DNA of 44,569 nt from Kitasatospora sp. CB01950 (GTDB lineage Bacteria > Actinomycetota > Actinomycetes > Streptomycetales > Streptomycetaceae), in assembly GCF_001905465.1 (NCBI RefSeq), contig NZ_LISX01000002.1, positions 202,740-247,308 of the forward strand, written 5' to 3'. Of this stretch, positions 8,276 to 15,463 are shown piece after piece. Position numbers and translations under genes: made by a program. Each line of letters starts with the position of its first letter. Positions within the stretch are counted from its first letter, which is position 1. The notes beneath the pieces are model-generated. The model made no database searches. It was not told the DNA's origin and worked only from the letters and a program-made list of their open reading frames with translations.

Positions 8276-8710
8276 ATGAAGTCCGAATCCGTGCCATCCG
8301 AGTGGTCGGCCCTGCTTGCGCTGCAGCGGGCCACGCACGCCACCCTGCAGGTACTCGCCGCAGAGCTCGTCGACCTGGATCTGACCCCCTCCGAGATCAA
8401 CGCGCTGGCCAATCTCGCCGACGGCCGGGGCCGGACCGTCTCTGAGCTCGGCGCGGCAGTGGGCACCCGCCCCACCACGCTGACCAGCGTGCTGGACCGC
8501 CTGGAACGACGCGGCCACATCACCCGCGGCACCCGCCCGGGAGACCGTCGCGCAGTGCTCATCGAACTCACCGCCTCCGGCCGCGTGGCCGCCGCCACGA
8601 TCCGCCGAACCATCACCGACCTGGAACACCGCGCACTCCACGGCCTGCCGGCCGACGCGATCGCCTGCCTGCGCGCCGCACTGCAAGCCCTGACCGAGGT
8701 GTCCTCATGA
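8276..8710 (+). CDS. MarR family transcriptional regulator
   Basis: A 144-aa winged-helix dimer of the MarR family. The recognition region is GRTVSELGAAVGTRPTTLTS (near residues 50-70), followed by the wing DRLERRGHITRGTRPGDRRAV, which contains the conserved D-x-R-x-x-x-V/L pattern. The N-terminal helix (ALLALQRATHATLQVLAAEL) and C-terminal helices would form the dimer interface. Its stop overlaps the ATG of the next gene (ATGA), so the two are translated together and the partner is the likely target function. A 6+6 palindrome just upstream is a candidate operator for autoregulation. The ligand cannot be told. Confidence 0.92.
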   Translation: MKSESVPSEWSALLALQRATHATLQVLAAELVDLDLTPSEINALANLADGRGRTVSELGAAVGTRPTTLTSVLDRLERRGHITRGTRPGDRRAVLIELTASGRVAAATIRRTITDLEHRALHGLPADAIACLRAALQALTEVSS

Positions 8711-9147
8711 CCACCCAGCCCTCCGACTTCAACGCGCTGATGGCCGAAGTGACCGCGACCTCGGGGAAGTTCGGCCACCGAGAACACGTGCATCTGACGT
8801 GGCTGGCCGTACGACGGTTCGGCATGCCCGCAGCCGTCGGTCTGGTCAGCGACGGCATCCGGCGCACCGCCCGCTACGCGGGCGCACCCCAGAAGTACCA
8901 CGCGACCGTCAGCCGAGCCTGGGTGGAACTGGTGGACCACCATGCGGCCGAACACGGCGACGACGACTTCGCCGCGTTCGCCGACAACCACCCCGTCCTG
9001 CTCGACAAGCGCCTTCTGACCCGGTTCTACCGTCCGACGACGCTGGCCGGCGCACAGGCAAGGACCGGCTGGGTCGAGCCCGACCTCGCCCCGTTCCCGT
9101 GGGAGGACACCGACCGGCGGCAGCTCCGGGAGGAACAGGCAAGCTGA
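8707..9147 (+). CDS. Conserved hypothetical protein coupled to MarR
   Basis: A 146-aa soluble protein whose start codon overlaps the MarR stop. It shows the pattern FGHREHVHLTWLAVRRFGMP (residues 22-41), then GIRRTARYAGAPQKYHATVS (near 60), then ELVDHHAAEH. I know similar sequences as a widespread but unnamed bacterial family with HREHLxLAW and KYHxTxT motifs. The conserved His residues could bind a metal or form an active site, but no activity is established that I can name. Cotranscription with MarR suggests it answers to the same signal. Confidence 0.8.
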   Translation: MTTQPSDFNALMAEVTATSGKFGHREHVHLTWLAVRRFGMPAAVGLVSDGIRRTARYAGAPQKYHATVSRAWVELVDHHAAEHGDDDFAAFADNHPVLLDKRLLTRFYRPTTLAGAQARTGWVEPDLAPFPWEDTDRRQLREEQAS

Positions 9148-9365
9148 CCGCAACCGGGCAACGGCCGCACAGGTTCAGCAGGTTGTGAAGAACGGCTGGG
9201 CACCGGACTGGCCACGGATCGCTCCGCCCGGCCGGGCTGGGGCGCAGGTCGCCGACGTCATGGTCAAGCTCATGCAGCGGGGCGTCCCGCCGACCGTGGC
9301 GCTGCGCAAGGTGCCGGGCCGGCCAGGCCGAAGGCTCCCGTCCCGCGCGGTGACCTCGCCTGCCG

Positions 9366-10079
9366 TCAGCAGCCGCACTCCTCGCCGCGCCATGCCTCGA
9401 TGCCCTCGCGCACGGCGAGGCCGGCCACCAGGAGGCCGATGACCGGGTCGACCCACCACAGGCCGAACAGCGTATTGGCGAGCAGGCCGACCAGGACAGC
9501 ACCGGCCAGGTAGGCGCACAGCAGGTTCTGAGTGCCCTCGCCGGACGTCGACCCGGAGTCCAGCACCTTGCCCAGACGGCGCTTGGCCCGGCCGAGCAGC
9601 GGCATGACGATCAGCGAGGACACGGACAGGACGATGCCGAGCACGCTGGTTGACGGATGCTCACCCGCCGCCAAGGCGGAAATCGCGTCGTAGGCGATGT
9701 ACGGGGCGAGCAGGAAGAACGTGACCGCGACGGCCTTCTGGGCCTTGCTCTCGGCGTCCTCGGACAGAGTCCGGGAGCCGCTGAACCGCCAGATGATGAT
9801 CACCGAGGCCAGGCCTTCGATGACGGAGTCCAGGCCGAAGCCGAGCAGCGCGACGGAGGACGCCAGCACGGCGGCGGTGATGGCGATCGCGCCTTCGGTC
9901 GCCATGAAACCCAGGCTGAGCCAGGACAGCAGCTTCGCCTTGCGCGCAGCGTCGTGCCAGGCAGCATCCTTGACGACCGGTGGACGGCAGCAGGCGTCGG
10001 TGCAGTCGGGATCGCAGCGGCAGCCGCCGCCGGACTCGTGGACTGCCGTCGTCCCGGTCGCGATCTCGGGGGCGGTCAC
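9366..10079 (-). CDS. Cation diffusion facilitator-type transporter
   Basis: A 237-aa membrane protein. The N-terminus is cysteine-rich (CRCDPDCTDACCRPP), a likely metal-binding tail. It is followed by about five to six membrane segments, beginning LLSWLSLGFMATEGAIAITA. The CDF-type metal site residues appear in GFGLDSVIEGLASVIIIWRF (residues about 80-100), and a second D-containing helix ends VDPVIGLLVAGLAVREGIEAW. It ends in EECGC. The protein lacks a long cytoplasmic C-terminal domain and is shorter than most CDF proteins. It starts with GTG at 10079, overlapping the stop of the ArsR gene (GTGA), so the sensor and exporter are translationally coupled. Given the sensor type, Cd2+, Pb2+ or Zn2+ is the likely substrate (inference). 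Confidence 0.87.
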   Translation of the reverse strand: MTAPEIATGTTAVHESGGGCRCDPDCTDACCRPPVVKDAAWHDAARKAKLLSWLSLGFMATEGAIAITAAVLASSVALLGFGLDSVIEGLASVIIIWRFSGSRTLSEDAESKAQKAVAVTFFLLAPYIAYDAISALAAGEHPSTSVLGIVLSVSSLIVMPLLGRAKRRLGKVLDSGSTSGEGTQNLLCAYLAGAVLVGLLANTLFGLWWVDPVIGLLVAGLAVREGIEAWRGEECGC

Positions 10080-10441
10080 GCGCGCTCTCCGTCCGGGGTG
10101 CCGTAGGCGGGGCAGAGCGCCACGGCCTCGCCGGTGGCTTCCAGCACGGCCTCGGCCGCTACCAGCAGTCCCACAAGTGAAGGCTGGGTCAGTGTGAACA
10201 TCGACGCCCGGCCGACCGGGCGGGAGTCCACCAGGCCGCACTCGCGCAGGCAGGCCAGATGCTTGGAAACCGTCGACTGGGCCAGACCGAGTTGCTCGAC
10301 CAGGTCGACCACCCGGGCCTCGCCGAGCGCGAGCCGCCGGACGATCGCCAACCGGGCTGGATCGCCGAGCGAACGGAACAGGGCGGCAGCGGGTTCAAGA
10401 CCACCCCTGTCGGCATCCTTATTATGAGATGTCATCGCCAT
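10076..10441 (-). CDS. ArsR/SmtB family metal sensor, CmtR-like
   Basis: A 121-aa winged-helix repressor. The DNA-binding part is VVDLVEQLGLAQSTVSKHLA (residues 44-63). Three cysteines stand where M. tuberculosis CmtR has its Cd/Pb ligands: Cys64 and Cys68 in HLACLRECGL, and Cys110 in VALCPAYG. CmtR uses Cys57, Cys61 and Cys102, in the same contexts. This makes Cd(II)/Pb(II) sensing a reasonable inference. Two ATGs (10441 and 10435) are possible starts, with no clear ribosome-binding site, so the mRNA may be leaderless. A palindrome covers both start codons. It is the first gene of a two-gene unit with the CDF exporter. Confidence 0.9.
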   Translation of the reverse strand: MAMTSHNKDADRGGLEPAAALFRSLGDPARLAIVRRLALGEARVVDLVEQLGLAQSTVSKHLACLRECGLVDSRPVGRASMFTLTQPSLVGLLVAAEAVLEATGEAVALCPAYGTPDGERA

Positions 10442-10449
10442 TCGGCGAT
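10434..10449. promoter_or_regulatory. Inverted repeat over the ArsR start, probable operator
   Basis: ATCGCC-ATTC-GGCGAT spans the start codon of the minus-strand ArsR/CmtR-like gene. Its placement would let the repressor block initiation directly. Operator function is inferred. Confidence 0.5.
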
Positions 10450-10479
10450 ACTAGCCCATGCCTGGAGTCTGTCGGCACG

Positions 10480-10700
10480 GCCGGACGCGACCCCTGCCGA
10501 CCCTTGAGCCAGGGCCCCGGCTTCGACCCGGCGACGGGGTCGAACGCGCCCGACACCTCGCAGTCGTCCGCCCGTCCGACGAGGTGCCCTCCGGCTCGCG
10601 CGACAGCGTCAGGAATCACGTCCCGCTGCCGCGTGGGTCAGCCGGCGGCAGCCTGCGCCCGGGAGAGGCGACGAACGCCGAGCAGGCGGCGCCCGCAGCC
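10480..10700 (-). pseudogene. 5' relic of a large serine recombinase (older copy)
   Basis: On the minus strand, pieces read RLLGVRRLSR (near 10690) and, after loss of frame, VGRADDCEVSGAFDP followed by KPGPWLKGR (10490-10600). These match the N-terminal resolvase domain of actinobacterial large serine recombinases (LGVxRLSR... GWAEDxDVSGxxxPF...LGPWL type) and the equivalent pieces of the relic at 18145-18975. The catalytic serine region is frame-broken, and the recombinase and C-terminal domains are absent. It lies directly beside the second copy of the LLM gene end, where an integrase gene is expected. Confidence 0.62.
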
Positions 10701-10741
10701 GTCGAACGGCGTCACGCGGTTCGTGCCGACCTCGCCCCCGG

Positions 10742-10843
10742 GGAGGCCCGCCGTCAGGCCAGGCCGGCGTGCTCCAGGGCGTCGACTCCCGTGCGCAGGG
10801 CGGCGGCGATCCGCTCGTCGAGCGACCAGCCTGCCGGGGCCAG
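10742..10843 (-). repeat. Second copy of the LLM gene 3' end (putative internal attachment site)
   Basis: About 100 bp nearly identical to 19047-19145, in the same orientation. It encodes LAPAGWSLDERIAA, an inserted Ala (an extra GCC-type triplet), then LRTGVDALEHAGLA and a stop, exactly the last 30 codons of the LLM oxidoreductase. The similarity continues at a lower level to the left, through the recombinase relics. Confidence 0.85.
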
Positions 10844-11012
10844 ATTCGTTTATACGCTGGAGAACACCGGACGCCTCATCCTTGCTCCCGGCTGGCTAAA
10901 CCCGCAGGTCACGCGATAGTTGTTCGCCCCGACCGGGGACTCGTCGCGCATGGCAGCGGGGGCAGGGCCCCTCGCGACGCATGGACTCCCCCGGGTTGAG
11001 GTTGGCCCGGGC

Positions 11013-11276
11013 TCAGTATCGCGGCATCTTGGTGCGGGCCGGGAGCGGGATCGCTTCCCATGACGAAGTCGGGCCGAGCGGGCGCGACCCGTCGGGGTCG
11101 AGCGGCAGCCTGGACTTGACCAGCTGATCACCCAGCCACTTGACCTCGCAGCCGTACGCGCGTGCGAGAACTTCGATGTTCGTCCCCGCGCGAAGCCTGG
11201 CAGCGATGGCCGACAGGGACTTCACAGCGAGGGTCATACGCATGCCTCGCCACTCGGCCTCGTTGGTGGCCCACAT
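11013..11276 (-). CDS. Hypothetical small protein with helix-turn-helix-like segment
   Basis: An 87-aa product from the ATG at 11276, which has GGAGAA 5-6 nt upstream. The central part (SLSAIAARLRAGTNIEVLAR, then AYGCEVKWLGDQLV) resembles a helix-turn-helix of the kind found in small phage or plasmid proteins. The rest is Pro/Ser-rich and ends RTKMPRY. It has no membrane segment. It lies at the left end of the younger element, downstream of the eight-gene operon and on the same strand, separated from it by about 130 bp. Not assigned to a family. Confidence 0.5.
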   Translation of the reverse strand: MWATNEAEWRGMRMTLAVKSLSAIAARLRAGTNIEVLARAYGCEVKWLGDQLVKSRLPLDPDGSRPLGPTSSWEAIPLPARTKMPRY

Positions 11277-11409
11277 TGGTGTTCTCCGTGAAGGGCCTCC
11301 GCCCTGCAACTGCGGGGCAGCGCAGGGCGGAGGGTTGGGCCCGCCGCTGGGGTTGGAAGCGGCGGGGGTTGGAAGCGGCGGGGGTTCGGTGGACGTTGGC
11401 AGCCGGGGT

Positions 11410-12126
11410 TCAGTCCGCGCTGCCCGGGGGCGCCGGGATTCCGACGGCGGACTCCTCGGTGCGGGCGACCGGCCCGTAGGAGTCCTTGATCATGAGCACG
11501 AGCGGTACATGGCCGGGGATGCCCAGGGCCTCGCGCACGGACTGGGAGACAACTTCGTCGCGGTTGTCGTCCATGTCGTCGAAGGTCACGAAGGGGCGGT
11601 CGTCCGCGCCTTCGATCTCCAGCTCGTAGCCCGCCACGGGGCGGACTTCGACCGCGACTTCACGGGGTGTGGGTGCCCGCATGGCGTAGGTTGCGTAGCC
11701 ATCGTGCTCGCCGGTCGGGACGAAGCCGGCCTTGCGCAGGACGCGGCCGGAGGCCGGGTTTTCCGGGCGGTGCTTGGCACGGACTTCCGGCAGCCCGAGG
11801 CGACCGAACGCGAGAGCGAGGATTCGGCGGACGCCCTCGGTGGCGTAGCCCCGGCCCCAGGCGTCCGCGCGCAGGATGTAGCCGACGGCTGCGACGGGGC
11901 GGTCGCGGTGGAGTTTGACGACGCCGACGAGGTCTCCGTCCACGACCAGGCCGAGTACGTACAGCGTGCGCGGGGTCTGCGCTGCGGCGGCTGCGGCGTC
12001 GCGCAGGTAGTAGCGGGCTTCGGCCGCGTCCATCGCCTCGCGGTCCAGATGGCGCGTCGCCTCCGGACTGTAGATCCGCAGCAGGGCCACGGTGTCATGA
12101 GGGCCCAGTTCGCGCAGCTCGATCAA
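11410..12126 (-). CDS. GNAT family N-acetyltransferase with C-terminal extension
   Basis: A 238-aa protein. Residues 1-150 form a GNAT fold of the RimJ/RimL kind: MIELRELGPHDTVALLRIYS at the start, VGYILRADAWGRGYATEG (the acetyl-CoA pyrophosphate loop, near residues 80-98) and NPASGRVLRKAGFVPTGEHD near 130. The last 75 residues (RPFVTFDDMDDNRDEVVSQS and on) are not part of the GNAT fold and are of unknown function. Its start overlaps the stop of the kinase-like gene (ATGA), making it the last gene of the eight-gene operon. The acetyl acceptor is unknown. Confidence 0.87.
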   Translation of the reverse strand: MIELRELGPHDTVALLRIYSPEATRHLDREAMDAAEARYYLRDAAAAAAQTPRTLYVLGLVVDGDLVGVVKLHRDRPVAAVGYILRADAWGRGYATEGVRRILALAFGRLGLPEVRAKHRPENPASGRVLRKAGFVPTGEHDGYATYAMRAPTPREVAVEVRPVAGYELEIEGADDRPFVTFDDMDDNRDEVVSQSVREALGIPGHVPLVLMIKDSYGPVARTEESAVGIPAPPGSAD

Positions 12127-12971
12127 CCGGTCACCGTCTCAAGGAGTTTGGCCAGTTCGGCGGCGGTGGGCCGGTCGTCCGGCTCGGCCAGCAGGACGGG
12201 GCGCAGATGGTCCTGGAGGGCGGGCCACGGCGAAGTCCTGGACAGCGGCACGGCCCTGGCGGCGATGGCCTCGCGGCGCTTCCACAGCGGCGTCTCCCAG
12301 CTCAGGCCGGCAGCCGAATAGCGCAGTGGCCACTTCCCGGTGACGCAGGTCCACAGGGTGCCGGCCAGGGCGTAGACATCGGCGGGCTGCGTGGTGGTGA
12401 CCGGTTGGGGACCCGTGATGATCCGGGCCGCCAGCTCGGGGGCGGTGAGGTGGATCATCGTGCCGGAGAACGCGGTCCACGGAGTGCTGCCGATCTTCCG
12501 GGACCACGCGAAGTCGAGCAGGCGTACGGTGCCGTCCTTGTGGTGGATGCCGTGTTGCGGCTGGATGTCCCCGTGCACCCACCCGTCGGCGTGGAGGTCC
12601 GCCACGGCACGGCACAGCCCGACTGCGGCGTCGTGGGCCCCGTCCCGCCCGCCGTCGCCCTTGCGGAGAGGCTGGAAGCGCCCCCATGTGGACTTGCCGG
12701 TGAGCCACGGGGTGACCAGCCAGACGCCGTCGGTGTACCGGCCGGCGGTCACGGCGTAGCCGGGAAGCTCGTCCAGCACGGAGGCTTCGCGGGCGGTGAC
12801 CTCGGCGGCCTCGCCGGTGCCGAGCTTGATGCTCGCCGCACCGTCCGGGCCGGTGGCCTTCCACACTGCCGTGCCCCGTCGGTCGCTGATCGGCGCCAGC
12901 GCCAGTGGGCTGCCGCAGATGGCCTTGGCGGCCTTCACCGCTTCTCGGGCCTCGGCAGGGTACTTGCCCAT
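12123..12971 (-). CDS. Protein kinase-like protein with altered catalytic loop
   Basis: A 282-aa protein with a protein-kinase fold. Lys49 (AASIKLG) is the VAIK-type lysine and Glu62 (AREASVL) the probable helix-C partner. The catalytic loop reads VHGDIQPQH (His133, Asp135), with His140 where kinases have Asn. The DFG site is DFAWS (Asp153), and an APE-like TAPELAAR follows near residue 178. It has no transmembrane segment or sensor domain. The missing Asn and Gly make it an atypical kinase or a phosphotransferase for another substrate. The ATG at 12971 is preferred; an earlier one at 12989 exists. It overlaps the upstream gene by 37 nt and the GNAT gene by 4 nt. Confidence 0.82.
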   Translation of the reverse strand: MGKYPAEAREAVKAAKAICGSPLALAPISDRRGTAVWKATGPDGAASIKLGTGEAAEVTAREASVLDELPGYAVTAGRYTDGVWLVTPWLTGKSTWGRFQPLRKGDGGRDGAHDAAVGLCRAVADLHADGWVHGDIQPQHGIHHKDGTVRLLDFAWSRKIGSTPWTAFSGTMIHLTAPELAARIITGPQPVTTTQPADVYALAGTLWTCVTGKWPLRYSAAGLSWETPLWKRREAIAARAVPLSRTSPWPALQDHLRPVLLAEPDDRPTAAELAKLLETVTG

Positions 12972-13591
12972 TCTCGAACTGCCTTCCATTCACAAGGGAT
13001 GTGCTCGAAGACGTCCCGCCCGTCGTCCACCGACACGGCAAGAGCCGTGGCGAGGTCGGGCGTCGCCGTGAGGAACTTCGGGTCCAGCGGCCGCACGCCC
13101 GCCCGCACCGGCAGGAACGAGAACGGCGGCGGCGGGATGCGCTGCCCGCGCCGGCCGGTCTCGGCCGCGCCCCGGGCGAACTTTCCGACCATGACACCGA
13201 CCGGGGCGTACAGGTGCTTGAGCGCCCAGTGCGGCCAGGCCAACAGCTCAGGGTGGTCGGCGCCCTCGCAGTGTCCGAGCAGCACCACGTTCTCGCAGAC
13301 CAGCGTCCCGAACGGACGCCGCATCAGCGGGCGCACCCATTCCGCGGCCTGCACCCCGGCGTGGAACAACTCGGCCTCCACGGCGTACCGGTGGGCACCG
13401 GGGGCGATCTCGTACACCGTCCACCCGGTCATCCCGCGCCGATCGGACGGCCGCAGAAACGGGCAGTGCTCGTACATCTGGGCGGTGTACCCGTGCACGT
13501 CCACGCTGATGGGGTGCTCGGCGCGGGCTTCGAGTAGGCGGAGTGCCCCGGCGGTCGGCCGGGACACTCCGACGCGGAGTTCTGCGCTCAC
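12935..13591 (-). CDS. Hypothetical protein of the island operon
   Basis: A 218-aa protein starting with GTG at 13591 that overlaps the stop of the preceding gene (GTGA). It shows a well-kept soluble globular pattern: EHPISVDVHGYTAQMYEHCP near residue 25, TVYEIAPGAHRYAVEAELFH near 60, then ENVVLLGHCEGADHPELLAW near 105, and PPPPFSFLPVRAGVRPLDPK near 165. I do not recognise a family. Conserved-looking His and Cys residues (HGY, EHCPF, GHCEG) might be functional. Its 3' end runs 37 nt into the kinase-like gene in another frame, which argues for coupled translation with that gene. Confidence 0.75.
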   Translation of the reverse strand: MSAELRVGVSRPTAGALRLLEARAEHPISVDVHGYTAQMYEHCPFLRPSDRRGMTGWTVYEIAPGAHRYAVEAELFHAGVQAAEWVRPLMRRPFGTLVCENVVLLGHCEGADHPELLAWPHWALKHLYAPVGVMVGKFARGAAETGRRGQRIPPPPFSFLPVRAGVRPLDPKFLTATPDLATALAVSVDDGRDVFEHIPCEWKAVREWASTLPRPEKR

Positions 13592-14004
13592 AGGTAGGAC
13601 GCCACCGGGGTCAGCTCGTCGCCGTCGCTGGGCTCGGGCGAGCAGTCCCACTCCGCCCAGACCGTGCCGGTGGTGCGGTAGCGGCCCAGGGCCTCGGCGT
13701 CCAACTCGCCGTCGGCATCGGTGAACCAGATCTCCGGCAAGGGCCCGCACGCCTTCTCGTAGGCGTCCACCCAGTCGATGAAGCCCTCGCCGCCGCTCTC
13801 CGCGTGGCGCAGCCGCCGGTGGGCGTACTTGACGGTGAAGGCGGCGTGCTCGTCGGGGTCCTCGGTCAGCCGGTGCCACGCACGGTCCACGGCCCCGGAG
13901 AACATCTGCGGCATCGGCAGACCAGCGTCGAAACGCTGACCGGCGATCGTGAAGAACCTGCCCAACTCGGCCAGCGCCGTGGCGGATTCGGTTTCGGTGC
14001 TCAC
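13588..14004 (-). CDS. Hypothetical protein of the island operon
   Basis: A 138-aa acidic soluble protein that begins with GTG at 14004, directly after the stop of the membrane-protein gene. Marked segments are SGAVDRAWHRLTEDPDEHAA (near residue 38), FIDWVDAYEKACGPLPEIWF (near 75) and GTVWAEWDCSPEPSDGDELT near the end. Similar proteins with the WVxAYE...GPLPEIWFTDADG pattern occur widely and unnamed in streptomycete accessory regions, in my recollection. No catalytic motif is evident. It overlaps the next gene by 4 nt. Confidence 0.75.
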   Translation of the reverse strand: MSTETESATALAELGRFFTIAGQRFDAGLPMPQMFSGAVDRAWHRLTEDPDEHAAFTVKYAHRRLRHAESGGEGFIDWVDAYEKACGPLPEIWFTDADGELDAEALGRYRTTGTVWAEWDCSPEPSDGDELTPVASYL

Positions 14005-14286
14005 TTACCTCTCCCATCGGGTCGGTTGTGCCCGCCCGTCACGGACGAGCGGAGTGGGGGTGGTGCCCCGGCCCGGGGGAGTGTTCTCCACCGGGCCGGG
14101 GAGTTCGCGGTGCCTATGTGGCACACAGGTGAGACCGGACGCGATCAGCGCCATCGCCAGGGCCAGAGCCAGAGCCAGCAATGCCGCCAGCGCGACGGTG
14201 TAGGCCACCGCGACCGGCCGGGAGGTCGGAACGCCGCGCGCGGCACGTTCGGTCGCGGCGCGGTAGTCCTCCTGATCGCCGTCCAC
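14005..14286 (-). CDS. Small single-pass membrane protein
   Basis: A 93-aa product from the GTG at 14286, 4 nt past the preceding stop. The N-terminal 30 residues are charged (VDGDQEDYRAATERAARG). One strongly hydrophobic helix follows (VAYTVALAALLALALALAMA, about residues 28-50), then a Pro/Arg-rich tail ending QPTRWER. The architecture suggests a membrane anchor or a small holin-like or partner protein; the sequence does not say which. The upstream part of the same frame is shadow coding of the zinc-ribbon gene. Confidence 0.6.
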   Translation of the reverse strand: MDGDQEDYRAATERAARGVPTSRPVAVAYTVALAALLALALALAMALIASGLTCVPHRHRELPGPVENTPPGRGTTPTPLVRDGRAQPTRWER

Positions 14287-14290
14287 CCGG

Positions 14291-14536
14291 CTACGCCGGG
14301 CACCGGTCGAGGGCGGCCCGCAGGGCTGCGCGGCGGTGGGGCGTGCGGGCGCGGGCGATGCAGTCGTCGCAGATCGCGTGGAGCGTGCTGTCGTCGTCGC
14401 TGGGGGCGCGCAGCATGGTGCCCGTGCAGACCAGTTTCTCCTGCTGGCAGACCCAGCACTTTCCCTGGCGGTAGCCGTCCGGGCGGTCCGCAACGTACTC
14501 GTCACCCCCGAGGCGGAAGGGTCTTGGCGTGCTCAC
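14291..14536 (-). CDS. Small CxxC zinc-ribbon protein
   Basis: An 81-aa protein from the GTG at 14536, overlapping the previous stop (GTGA). Two CxxC pairs, KCWVCQQEKLVC (Cys27, Cys30) and AICDDCIAR (Cys56, Cys59), form a likely structural zinc site. The C-terminus is basic (RTPHRRAALRAALDRCPA). Small proteins of this kind may bind DNA, RNA or a partner protein. Membership of the compact operon is clear; the role is not. Confidence 0.72.
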   Translation of the reverse strand: MSTPRPFRLGGDEYVADRPDGYRQGKCWVCQQEKLVCTGTMLRAPSDDDSTLHAICDDCIARARTPHRRAALRAALDRCPA

Positions 14537-14724
14537 TCCGCGGACTCCAACTCGGTCAGCAGGACCAGCTCCGGGTACACGTCGCGGGAGGAATCCCTGT
14601 TCACCCAGGCGTGGTTGGCGTGCTCGCCCAGGGTCTCCGCGACGGTGCCCGTCCAGCCGTCCTCGCGGTGCCGGACCGGGGCGCCCTTGATCACCTTCAG
14701 GCTCTGCTTCTGTCGAATGATCAT
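14533..14724 (-). CDS. Hypothetical 63-aa protein
   Basis: It starts at the ATG at 14724, which overlaps the stop of the first operon gene (ATGA), and ends in a GTGA overlap with the zinc-ribbon gene. The product begins MIIRQKQSLKVIKGAPVRHR and continues with GWTGTVAETLGEHANHAWVN, a pattern that suggests a small beta-barrel (SH3/KOW-like), with a Glu-rich end (LTELESAE). No family is recognised. Both overlaps support it as a real gene despite its size. Confidence 0.62.
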   Translation of the reverse strand: MIIRQKQSLKVIKGAPVRHREDGWTGTVAETLGEHANHAWVNRDSSRDVYPELVLLTELESAE

Positions 14725-14939
14725 GCGGCACCCCTGCGGGCGATGCAGTTGTGGCAGCGGCACGAGGACCGTACGGCCGACTCCTGCACAGCCTCGCCCG
14801 GGGACGGGGCCCGGCCGGCCGCATTGGCCTTCCGGTACTCGTCCAGCGGGTTCCAGCCCTTCGGGAGCTTGTACCGCTCGGCCTTCGACGGGCCGGACTC
14901 GGAGTCCCGGTAGACCCTCGGGGTCTTGCGTGTCGCCAT
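14721..14939 (-). CDS. Hypothetical 72-aa protein, first gene of the island operon
   Basis: It starts with ATG at 14939, with AGGGAAC-type sequence just upstream. The product is basic at the N-terminus (MATRKTPRVYRDSESGPSKA), then has LPKGWNPLDEYRKANAAGR and a cysteine cluster near the end (SSCRCHNCIARRGAA) that might bind metal together with partners. It leads a run of eight minus-strand genes (14939 to 11410) joined by 4-nt overlaps or gaps below 5 nt, plus one 37-nt overlap, so all are probably one transcript. Function unknown. Confidence 0.65.
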   Translation of the reverse strand: MATRKTPRVYRDSESGPSKAERYKLPKGWNPLDEYRKANAAGRAPSPGEAVQESAVRSSCRCHNCIARRGAA

Positions 14940-15049
14940 GGTGGTGTTCCCTCTGTCCCCGAGGCCGCCGTGGGGAGGCCGGTCCTCGGGACTCGTGCGA
15001 CCACGTGGGGGTTTGTGGGATCAGGTGTCGCGATCACTACGCTTCGCGC

Positions 15050-15463
15050 ATGTCCGCCGAGCCGTTCATCAACGATGACGACGACCACGACGCATGCTGG
15101 ATCTGTCCCAGCCTCCGGCTCCCGGCCGGAGCGTTCGACGTACTCGAACGCCCCAGCCGCGACTACCCGTTCAACCCGGCCGACGGCTTCCGGTACGACC
15201 GGGAGGGAGTCCCGGCCTGCGTGCACGGAGACCGCATCGGGCTGCCTCCCGGCCGGTACGCGAGCGCCGGCCAGGAGTTGCCGGAGAGCCAGAACGCGAT
15301 GGCGTGCTCACGTCCGCTGCGGCCGAAGCCGATGGAGTCGTACCTCGCGGCGAGGATGCCCAAGCGGCGGTCCACCTCGGCCTTGTCGAGCCAGTACCGG
15401 ACGGGCGGCTCGGCGCCCCACGCGGCCACGTACGCGGCATGGGTGTACTCGCCGCCGGTGTAG
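15050..15463 (+). CDS. Doubtful plus-strand reading frame overlapping the 230-aa gene
   Basis: From the ATG at 15050 the frame gives a 137-aa product with a plausible N-terminal half (HDACWICPSLRLPAGAFDVL, then DGFRYDREGVPACVHGDRIG) but a C-terminal half that looks like antisense of the minus-strand gene. It may be the start of a real gene whose 3' part was lost when the two met at about 15160-15260, or simply chance. There is no good ribosome-binding site. It is listed so that the stretch 14940-15162, which has no other gene, is covered. Confidence 0.28.
   Translation: MSAEPFINDDDDHDACWICPSLRLPAGAFDVLERPSRDYPFNPADGFRYDREGVPACVHGDRIGLPPGRYASAGQELPESQNAMACSRPLRPKPMESYLAARMPKRRSTSALSSQYRTGGSAPHAATYAAWVYSPPV

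Noticed and set aside
9185..9442. Plus-strand 85-codon frame between the MarR pair and the exporter
   Set aside because: Its 3' half is antisense to the exporter gene, it has no ribosome-binding site, and the 5' half shows no recognisable domain.
10844..11012. Possible gene between the second att copy and the 87-aa gene
   Set aside because: No frame has a start with a ribosome-binding site or a coherent product in this 169-bp stretch.
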